Shown here: piece by piece, positions 56,663 through 64,000 of the stretch
How positions within the stretch are numbered: the stretch's first letter is position 1
Layout: each line of letters starts with the position of its first letter
Source: Cydia pomonella
Lineage: Eukaryota > Arthropoda > Insecta > Lepidoptera > Tortricidae
DNA: 64,000 bases
Assembly: GCF_033807575.1 (NCBI RefSeq)
Contig: NC_084729.1
Span: 6,138,001 to 6,202,000 of the forward strand
Reading direction: 5' to 3'
Notes under the pieces: generated by a model
Database searches by the model: none
What the model was told of the DNA's origin: nothing
The model's input: only the letters and a program-made list of their open reading frames with translations
Position numbers and translations under genes: made by a program

Positions 56663-57594
56663 TTCGCTTTATAAAAAAAAAAATTGTTTCCAAATTTTGA
56701 AAAAAAGGAAAACCCATAACCCTACTTTTTCATTGTGTCAATAACATACAAGAAATCATGGAGAATGGAAAATGTTTTGAAGTGGAAAAACGTTTTCTCT
56801 TTTTGTATGGGATCGTCCATACTTTTACGCTCTTTTCTAAGGGAAGGTATTACTTTTCTTTCAGTTTGAGGGTAGATATATATTTATTCAAGGAAATGTT
56901 TTCTATATTTAGATAAACGTGAAAGCATTAGAAATATCCCTTTAACTATATTTATTTTTGATATTACATTTACATTTTTACCAAAGATACTCTCAGTTAA
57001 AAACCAAATCAATCCCCGAGGCCAGTAGAAATCTTTGTCATAAAGTCGTTATTATTTTTACCAATTTGAAACAGATCCTCAAATATACAAAAATCAAAAA
57101 TAAAATCATTCACAGGCTTAATATCAAACGAACCAGGCTGTTGCCGACTGTACTTACCCGCTCACTAAATAACTAATCTTAAACTAAAAGAAAACAAATG
57201 AATATACTAGACTTAAATCGACCGGGATATGAGCCTTGATTTATGAATATACTTACGTTTTCCGATATAAACTCACTTAATTCACAAGTCACTTTCGATG
57301 ATGATTTTATAATGATATTTTAATAGGTTTATTAGTATAAATAGTGTTTATTTTTATAACAATATATACAACGTAATCACATCTTAATCGTTCAAACACG
57401 TACGCTCTCCAGCAGGGGTCATTCTCAACTGATTTGTCTGACCCTCATATTGTAAACATAACATACTTTTTGTATGCTTACCGCGAACGTTCTTAGTAAT
57501 GCAATAATGCCGGATTTTAAAGAGGATCGTGAAATTCGTGAATGATCGCTTCTCCTTGATACAAACCTAGTCCCCATTTTCATCTCGGGATTAT
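56663..57594. other. AT-rich intergenic sequence, nothing recognised
   Basis: Includes a 72-codon plus-strand frame at 56958-57176 without a domain, which I do not regard as a gene. Confidence 0.4.
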
Positions 57595-57663
57595 GACAAT
57601 AGAGGCGTGTTCAGATATTTGTGAGCACCTCGGCCGCTCCGATGTATTTGATGGCGACTGTAC
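57595..57663. mobile_element. Solo half of the TACAGTCGCC foldback MITE
   Basis: GACAATAGAGGCGTGTTCAG through GATGGCGACTGTA equals the right arm of the complete element at 42883-43021. Confidence 0.75.
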
Positions 57664-57862
57664 TGTAATATGCAAGTACCTATCTACATATTATTTATTT
57701 ACAATCAATGTCAGTAGGTCCTCTATATCTACATAACAACATTATGCAACGATAAGAAGTGTTTACTTAATTACTAACCTATTTAGTATGACCTATTATC
57801 TATCTGGCAAACCCACTTTGTCAGTAGAAAAAGGCGAGCAAATCAAATTTTCTTTGAGAGCT

Positions 57863-58504
57863 CTAAAATATGGCCTCCATCAATTCTATGGAAGGTGGAG
57901 GTAAGGAATGGAATCTCCATGTACCAAAAAGTGTCATCAAAAAACCTTAAATAAAAAACAAATCATAGACAGCGCACTTCACTCAGTCAACAACGTCTAG
58001 AAACTTAGCTACTCTAGCGCTAATCTGGTGAGATTTGGAACTATTATTTATAGCTGACAGCTGGACACTTTTGCAACAATTCTACCATAAGAGATTTCAC
58101 TCCTTTTAATTCCACACTCCATAATCAAATCGTCAATCAAGTCGTTGTTCAGTAGTAACTTTTAAATGTGCTCGTAGAGCATGACGTTGTTCAGTAGTTG
58201 CTTTTAGTAAAGAGATAGCTGGACTTTACTAAAAGCCACGACGGATTGCCGGGTGTTGGTTAAAACATGCTTAAACGCGTTTCAAGATTAGTTTTTCATT
58301 AGCTGCACACTTTCACGATAGTTCACTGCATAATAAGCTATCAATATTACACTTTAAACCACATTAATGGGCAAAATACAAAAAAAAAAAATGATTTTTT
58401 TTTGTTTTGCTCATTAATGTCGAACACACTTAAAAGTTACCACTGAATAACGAAACTTGACAATGGCAAAAACATCATAGATTTGATGGAGGCCATATTT
58501 TAAA
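57863..58504. mobile_element. Long-TIR element, interrupted by a nested hAT-like MITE
   Basis: TAAAATATGGCCTCCATCAA at about 57865 is repeated inverted as TTGATGGAGGCCATATTTTA at about 58482-58501. Once the nested MITE is removed, the arms continue with TCAAGTCGTTGTTCAGTAGT against ACTGAATAACGAAACTTGAC and AACTTTTAAATGTG against CACTTAAAAGTT. A central A/T-rich hairpin (CATTAATGGGCAAAATAC, 58362-58419) lies near the middle. No transposase seen. Confidence 0.75.
57887..58123. mobile_element. hAT-like MITE (237 bp), nested
   Basis: Starts TATGGAAGGTGGAGGTAAGG and ends CCACACTCCATA. The 8-bp flanks ATCAATTC (57879-57886) and ATCAAATC (58124-58131) differ by one base. The interior (ATCATAGACAGCGCACTTCA) matches the element at 45987-46510 without that copy's LINE insertion. 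Confidence 0.85.
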
Positions 58505-58584
58505 AGAAGAAGCTTGAAAGTTTAGGTTGTACGAATAACGCCATAAATACAGTCTGTAACCTACGAGTAACAGAAAAATACTTA

Positions 58585-58716
58585 GTGCCACTTGCACCAT
58601 TAATCTAGGGTTAACCAGTTAAACCGTTAACCCAGTGTCAAAATGTACTGGTAACCATAGTAACTCCAGGTTTAACCGGTTAACCGGACCTAGATAACTC
58701 TAAGTGTGGCCATGCC
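58585..58716. mobile_element. Degenerate MITE (CCACTTGCACCAT family)
   Basis: GTGCCACTTGCACCATTAAT, AGGGTTAACCAGTTAAACCG and GGTTTAACCGGTTAACCGG with a decayed right end GTGTGGCCATG. The terminal motif is similar to that of the 137-bp MITE in the satellite (CCAGTTGCACCA), so they may be related families. Confidence 0.6.
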
Positions 58717-58892
58717 TTATTTAATATTTAATTTAATAAAAATATGGAGATTATAATATCACTTCCTTATTTTGTCTTTAATATAGGCGCCTATTGTTTT
58801 TTCTGAGCAGTTATGCACAACACTTACCGACCGAATTGCTGTAGGCGAACTAAAAATCCGATTTCAGCGTTTTCTAAACATATTTTGTAAGG

Positions 58893-59019
58893 TACAGTCA
58901 GCGTCAAATACTTTGTAGCAACCAAAGTGGCCAAATAGTTCGGTACACCATATATTTAGTATGGTGTACCGAACTATTTGGCCACTTTGACTGCTACAAA
59001 GTATTTGAAGCTGACTGTA
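58893..59019. mobile_element. 127-bp foldback MITE (TACAGTCAGCG family)
   Basis: The arms TACAGTCAGCGTCAAATACT and AGTATTTGAAGCTGACTGTA pair. The inner arms AAAGTGGCCAAATAGTTCGG and CCGAACTATTTGGCCACTTT are perfect inverses around a loop of about 7-10 bases. Confidence 0.9.
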
Positions 59020-59021
59020 CA

Positions 59022-59275
59022 TATTATTATTATTATTTAACCTTTATTGCACAATACAAAAAAAAGTACAAATGGCGGACTTAATGCCTTAAGGCATTCT
59101 CTACCAGTCAACCATTGGGCCAAACAGAAACTTACAATTGGTGCGGAAAAGAAAATCAATACATAATTAGTAGTAAGTAGATAAGTGGTAGGAGTAGATA
59201 GCTCTTTAGCAATAAGACCGCGTTGTCTACCATAGTTGACCAAAGCGTTAGCGAAGGCAAACTGCATTTGTATGT
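59022..59275 (-). mobile_element. LINE/SINE 3' end with (ATA)n tail
   Basis: The plus strand ATTATTATTATTATTTAACC (tail) is followed by CTTTATTGCACAATACAAAA and GGCGGACTTAATGCCTTAAG. The same sequence recurs at 60545-60810, marking an interspersed 3' end. Confidence 0.7.
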
Positions 59276-59307
59276 CCGGATGTTACATATATATACAATA
59301 CAATACG

Positions 59308-59390
59308 ATAGGGAGCGTGCATAAGGGAGGCAGCACAGGAGCCGTCAGATTTTTGGCGCAAGGCGTAAATGTGATGTTTATTGTTTAGTG
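59308..59390. repeat. Interspersed repeat (GGGAGCGTGCATAA family), second copy
   Basis: ATAGGGAGCGTGCATAAGGG and CAGATTTTTGGCGCAAGGCG match 50107-50220. Confidence 0.55.
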
Positions 59391-60544
59391 AAAAGTTTGA
59401 ATATATTTCTCATTGGTTTCGGATTGACAATGTACATGGGGCACCTCTGAAGTAGTATCCAATATCTACGGTCTCTGCTTACCATCAGACACGCCGTACA
59501 TTGGTTCGCCACCGCCATGAAAAACATAGGAATGTGTGAAAAACTCGCCTCATGCCAATTGTCATTTCTACTTCAAATATATTCAGTGGTCTGAAAGTGG
59601 GTGCTATTTTACCTTGTGTATTCACTTTACTTGCATTTTTTAATAATATTGTCCATGATTCCATAATTAGGGGAAGTTCGGATAACTAGGTACTCAGATT
59701 TCAATTTTCAACATGGTGGTTTGTCAGACCAAAAAGTATTAAGTCAAAGGCACCACCGCTCACCACTGATCTGTTAATTGACTTTTGGGCCCATAAGACA
59801 TAATATCAATTTTAAACACGTTCATTCTAAAAATGAAGAAATTAGAGACGACGGCCACTTTTCATAATTAAGATTACCTACGGATTTTTATTTAATGCCC
59901 TTTCGGTTCGTCGTAATTAGATCGAAAATGAAGAAAGTCCCAATTTCTGTTGCTCGGATTATGAAGCCTTTTCGATCGTCATTCTCAAATAATAATAATT
60001 TAGTTATAGTGATTAGATTAGGTAAATTAGCACACCCTTCTAGATATCTAATTAGTTTTCAATATATACTTCCTCAACTCTTTGGTTTTCAATTTGATTC
60101 CATAAGATAGCATGTCAGATGGATTAATTAAAACACAAACGTAAATTTGCAAGTACTATAATTTCAAATTCTACCATAAACTCTACAAAATCACAATTTT
60201 TCTATCATACACTAATCGTTCGTATTGAAGTGAATTTGGACCATACTACAAAGCACTAAGATTCGTTTTACAAAGGCAACTCATACTGCTAATTTGTCAT
60301 ACTATAGTTTTTATTTGTATAGGTAAATAATTACATATGTGTAAAAGAATACAAAGTTTTCTATTGAGTTCATATTCTGCGCTACTTTTACAACTAATGT
60401 GTTAATGGGATTACAGTTAGGGTGCTTTGGGTTAAGATCGAACGCGGCTTAATTTTGACGTTAAACAAGAAGCATTTTTTTCTGTTGTATCAGTAGGCAT
60501 GATGCCTTTATAACCGTCGCAGTAGCAGTCAATTATAAAGTGCT
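59391..60544. other. AT-rich intergenic sequence, nothing recognised
   Basis: Only short frames without domains (for example 59895-60110 on the plus strand). Confidence 0.4.
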
Positions 60545-60810
60545 TCTTTATTTATTTATTTTAAACTTTATTGCTCAGTAAAATTAAGTAGATTCAGACC
60601 AAGCTAAGTTGGCAACGATTTTGATAGCCCAGCCTGTGCAAGTGTTAAGTAAATGTCATTATTTCATAGAAGTTAGACATTTAAAATAACACTTGCACTA
60701 TCTGGGCTGTCAAAATCGCTGTTTACTTATCCTGATCTGACTGTACAAATGGTGGACTTAATATCTTAAGGCATTTTCTACCAGTCAACCATAGGGCAAA
60801 ACAGAAATTC
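60545..60810 (-). mobile_element. LINE/SINE 3' end split by a nested MITE
   Basis: A TTTATTTATTTATTTT tail and ACTTTATTGCTCAGTA on the left, and ACAAATGGTGGACTTAATAT and CTACCAGTCAACCATAGGG on the right, correspond to 59022-59275 read continuously. The gap is the MITE at 60591-60743. Confidence 0.72.
60591..60743. mobile_element. 153-bp foldback MITE at a TA site, nested
   Basis: The left arm GATTCAGACCAAGCTAAGTT...CGATTTTGATAGCCCAG pairs with the right arm CTGGGCTGTCAAAATCG...CTGATCTGACTG. Inner AGTGTTAAGTAAATGTC pairs loosely with GACATTTAAAATAACACT. TA flanks it at 60589-60590 and 60744-60745. Confidence 0.8.
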
Positions 60811-61306
60811 GCGAACGTGGGTGCAGCGAGAAAAATATTTCAGAAAACAGCAACTAATAAAATAACATCTATTTAGTTATTTAGTTTAGTAGATATTAGC
60901 GATTTTCGAAAATACCCCGCTGTCTAAATTATCCCAATGCACCTTACGTAACTATCTGAAGATTTTTTTAATAAAAAAATAAAATTTAAATATTCTTCAC
61001 TAAACAATTTTTCTTGGAGGATCAAACTACAAAACATCTACTCGTAATACAGCATTTCTGACTAATACAAACAGAAAACTAATATGTTGCTGTTAACTAC
61101 ATAAAACTACGTACAAAAAGTATAAAAAACACTACAGTTGGGATCAAAGTCTACTCGGATACATTACTAAGTATAGAGCATTACATAGTATCCTTCCAAT
61201 GATTAAATGCTAAGAAGGTGGTTATGAACTTATGATATTTAAGGAATTACCTTAAAAAAGGACTGTCTCGTCTACCACTACATACATAACCTTTGAACGC
61301 CAATAT

Positions 61307-61782
61307 ACAGTGTGTCCCTAGGCATTGGACAAAGCCGAAATGTACATATGCATTAGGGTATTTAGAACCAATGTACAAAGTATCATAACAACCGGTGTAG
61401 CGGTTTCGAAGAAATTAACAAATTACCATTTTTTACTTTGGAGCAGCCTGTATGTGTTAGTAGCTCCTAAGGTAATATCCTCAAAGAATAGTATGGAAAC
61501 TTCTTCGACCTTTTTGATTATCATTTTTATTTATGACACTAATAAGCTTCTGACTTTTGAAAAATGTCATCATTATCAAATATTTCGAAAAAATTGTCTA
61601 AAACACTGCCAAAAATTAACACAGTGTTTCTTTTTGTTGTCGATTATTGCAAATAACTTTTGTTCGAAAAATGTAATTTTTTATCTTTTGTTCTAATTAA
61701 AAAAATATTAACGTCAGAGCATTCCTGAGTAGTAAACCTACGTGGGATTTCAGGGTTTGTCCAATGGATAAGGTCACCCTGT
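61307..61782. mobile_element. 476-bp TIR element (ACAGTGTGTCCC / CACCCTGT ends)
   Basis: The left end ACAGTGTGTCCCTAGGCATT...GGACAAAGCC pairs with the right end GGTTTGTCCAATGGATAAGG...TCACCCTGT over about 35 bp. TATA lies on both flanks, consistent with TA target use. The 123-codon plus-strand frame at 61325-61696 lies wholly inside, is rich in Phe/Leu/Lys and has no transposase motif. Confidence 0.75.
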
Positions 61783-61796
61783 ATATGAGACAATCA

Positions 61797-61899
61797 AAAT
61801 CAAATGGGACCTTATGGCGGTCGTCGTTTACGCCATTATTAGCGGCGCGCCAATACTACGCGACATAAGCGGCGACCGTCATAAGGTCCCTTTTGATAT
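61797..61899. mobile_element. ~100-bp foldback MITE (GGGACCTTATG family)
   Basis: ATCAAATGGGACCTTATGGC pairs with GTCATAAGGTCCCTTTTGAT. Inner CGGTCGTCGTTTACG pairs with CATAAGCGGCGACCG. Confidence 0.75.
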
Positions 61900-63119
61900 G
61901 GAGTGTCACATATAACGCATCATCGTAAACCTTATGAGAATGCAATTAGGTCTAGATTACATTGTAACCATGCGTGTATGTGTTGGCAGTCAAAGGGTTA
62001 GGAGTTGTCAAAGTATACCCGTCCAGATAGGAGGATCAAATTGACCAATAGGATGATGAAATTTGCGTCAATATATTTTTGCGTCCACACGACCTGATTT
62101 GATTAGACAATTTAATCAGACTGTGCCAAATTTTTCCCGTCTGGACGGGCCTTAAGGAAAAGTGTTATTTAAGCGACATTTTAGTGGAATGCTCCATATA
62201 CGGTCTATTGGAATCCTGAGGCACTATGTCAGCTAATATGCTATTTTTTAAAATTATATTTTGTAATTATTTTAACTGTTAAACAGTGAGTCATGTGTCT
62301 ACAGTGGCTCAGGGTTCCATTTTTTGTGTACTAAGGCCTGATCACTACACTAAGTTTAATCGGTCCTAAAATCTACTACAAGAGAAATTCACAGAACGCT
62401 CAATGACTGATATAGGTAAACTACCTAAAACTACTTCTAAATAATAAATGCGTCTAAATTTCAATAAAAAATATATTGCCGCGCTACAAAACTACAAAAA
62501 AAAATGCTAAAATAACAAACAGTATCAAATCCACGAAACAGAAGAAAGTCGTCGGGTTAATATTTCAAGAACTAAGCTTGGTGAAGACCTAGTGCTTACT
62601 AGAAATACTAGATCTAGACCAGTAAGCTAACTACTTTAAAAATCCTAGCGCACTCATTCATTCACACATTTTCTAAATTTGGGACGAGTAGATACAGTTT
62701 ATGACAGAAAAGCCAAATGTAACCTAAAATATTATTTCGAGAAATAAATAATGTTTTGAGCGATTCTCCACAGCCATATTTGGTTACAATTTATCTAAAA
62801 AACTACAGTATTGCCACTTTCAATATTAATATAAAGATTTAAAATAAAATAAAGTGTCGTAAGTTTTTGCTTTACTTGAAACTGGCAATACTAAAAGATC
62901 TAAAGAGAAGTAAAAACTTCCCCAAAATTTTACAACCAGCACTAACACAATCCTTTATGGTGACTATTTGAGATACTTCTCTATAAAAAAAAACTACAGT
63001 AACTATTCATGTACTAAGTAAATATCTACTCTAATGAACTCTAATCTGCTTCTGTAATTTAATTTATAAAAAACCTTAATATTGGCTGAGGAGATTGATT
63101 ATCTACAATAATAAATTAT
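61900..63119. other. AT-rich region downstream of the P450 (3' flank)
   Basis: Contains no frame of note. The 3' untranslated region of the P450 gene must start at 63,119 on the minus strand. I could not choose a single polyadenylation signal among the many AT-rich candidates. Confidence 0.4.
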
Positions 63120-64000
63120 TCAGTGCTTTCTGGGTACTACGTACAGATTAAATGTGTCTTTAGGAAGAGCTACGCACGCCGGTTTCTGTCTTAAATCCTC
63201 TAGATGCTCAGCACCGATGTCAAACTCTTGCATGATGTTGGCAAACATGACGAAGCTCATTGTCGTCACTAGCGTCTGTCCTATGCATGTTCTTTTACCG
63301 ATGCTGAACGGCAAGAAGTGGGGGATGTTCTTTTTAACTGATACTACTTCTTTCTCCATCTCTGTAGTTTTATCTAAGGGCCCTGTTCGTTCGCTGTCAG
63401 ATTCCATACCTGAATCACATTGGGAGTTCCTCCTGACGCGCACTTTACTGCGCTCTAGGAATCGAGAGGGATCGAATTTTTCCGGCTCATTCCAGTATTT
63501 CTCCGATTTGTTCAACTCGTAGTTGTTTATAAAGATCGTGGTTCCTTTCTCAACTCCAAATCCAGCTACTTCAGCGTTCTCTGTAGCTACATGAGGAACT
63601 ATCGGAGAAGACGCGTATCTCAAAACTTCCAAGATAGTCGCTTCAGTATACGGCAGGTTGCTTCTATCGACTAGGCTGATAGCGCGTTTTCCTTTGGTCA
63701 GACCTTCGATTTCTGAACGAATCTTCTTCCCTACTTCAGGATCGCGCGCCACAGCAGCTAAGCAAAGCATAACTAGGTTTCCAACAGACGAATGACCGCC
63801 CAAGAAGTCTTCAAGCATGAAAATAATCGTATCTCGGTCAACGGTCGGATCATCATGTAAAACCCTTAGGAGCCCGTCAAGGAAATCCTTTTCCGGCCCA
63901 TCAGTTTCCAAATTCATTTCTCTCTGCTCCACAATTCTGGATAGAATAAAGCTGCGGATCTCCTTGGACCAGTTGGATAACTTATCCATATGTTTCTTGT
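63120..64000 (-). CDS. spo: Cytochrome P450 CYP307A (spook-type), C-terminal part
   Basis: Partial: the frame is open to the right edge (codons ...KKH precede the Met at 63989-63987), so that Met is internal. Counting from it, 289 residues end at a TGA (63122-63120). Helix I is FLGGHSSVGN (62-71), without the acidic-Thr pair of most P450s. The helix K ExxR is EVLR (121-124), the PERF-region motif FDPSRF (172-177), and the heme loop FSIGKRTCIG (228-237) with Cys 235 as the heme ligand. A 40-residue charged insert (about 181-220) precedes the heme loop. CYP307A enzymes act in the black-box step of ecdysone synthesis, early in the pathway from 7-dehydrocholesterol, at the endoplasmic reticulum of prothoracic gland cells. 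About 45% of the usual ~540 residues is missing here. Spook against a close paralogue is not decided. Confidence 0.9.
   Translation of the reverse strand, partial: KKHMDKLSNWSKEIRSFILSRIVEQREMNLETDGPEKDFLDGLLRVLHDDPTVDRDTIIFMLEDFLGGHSSVGNLVMLCLAAVARDPEVGKKIRSEIEGLTKGKRAISLVDRSNLPYTEATILEVLRYASSPIVPHVATENAEVAGFGVEKGTTIFINNYELNKSEKYWNEPEKFDPSRFLERSKVRVRRNSQCDSGMESDSERTGPLDKTTEMEKEVVSVKKNIPHFLPFSIGKRTCIGQTLVTTMSFVMFANIMQEFDIGAEHLEDLRQKPACVALPKDTFNLYVVPRKH

Noticed and set aside
61325..61696. Plus-strand 123-codon frame as a gene.
   Set aside because: Lies wholly within a TIR element and lacks any domain or transposase motif.
63154..63522. Plus-strand 122-codon frame.
   Set aside because: Shadow of the CYP307A coding sequence on the opposite strand.

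Overview
The window is eukaryotic, and the combined evidence points to a moth or butterfly (Lepidoptera). It carries exons of a yellow/MRJP-family gene with GT-AG introns, a CYP307A (Halloween, spook-type) cytochrome P450, non-LTR retrotransposon remnants, tRNA-headed SINEs and a dense set of small foldback/TIR elements of kinds I associate with Lepidoptera. The species cannot be named from this sequence.

Region 1 (1 to about 41,475) is one very large tandem array of a roughly 338-bp AT-rich satellite monomer. It runs off the left edge of the window. Monomers lie in one orientation up to about 13,565 and in the opposite orientation from there to 41,475. The array holds several monomer subfamilies arranged in higher-order repeats: a 1,388-bp duplication at the left, a duplication with 4,711-bp spacing (before a LINE insertion) in the middle, and a nested A1-A2-B / A1-A2-B / B' pattern with 5.4-kb spacing at the right. 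Four LINE copies or fragments interrupt it (5,751-8,932; 10,831-11,711; 13,763-14,783; 21,645-22,388). Three 137-bp MITEs at TA sites have been amplified with or inserted into the monomers. Short ORFs in the array are by-products of the monomer sequence.

Region 2 (about 41,476 to 53,620) holds the 5' part of a yellow-family gene on the minus strand. I assembled six coding exons by hand from splice sites and phase: 53,377-53,515; 48,781-48,897; 46,823-46,876; 43,997-44,059; 42,611-42,709; 42,051-42,227. All introns are phase 1, and the six exons give 216 continuous codons: signal peptide, linker with a furin-like RLKR site, Thr/Pro/Ser-rich stretch, then the start of the MRJP domain. The rest of the domain is not in the window. 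If the gene is intact, its next intron contains the whole satellite array. The end of exon 1 plus the start of intron 1 is tandemly triplicated with a 141-bp period, so three equivalent donors stay in frame. The introns are packed with foldback MITEs, SINEs and LINE scraps.

Region 3 (about 53,620 to 63,119) is intergenic: degenerate LINE 3' ends, TIR and foldback MITEs, some nested, and unassigned AT-rich DNA. Region 4 (63,120-64,000) is the C-terminal part of a CYP307A P450 on the minus strand, continuing past the right edge. No operons, CRISPR arrays, rRNA or functional tRNA genes are seen.
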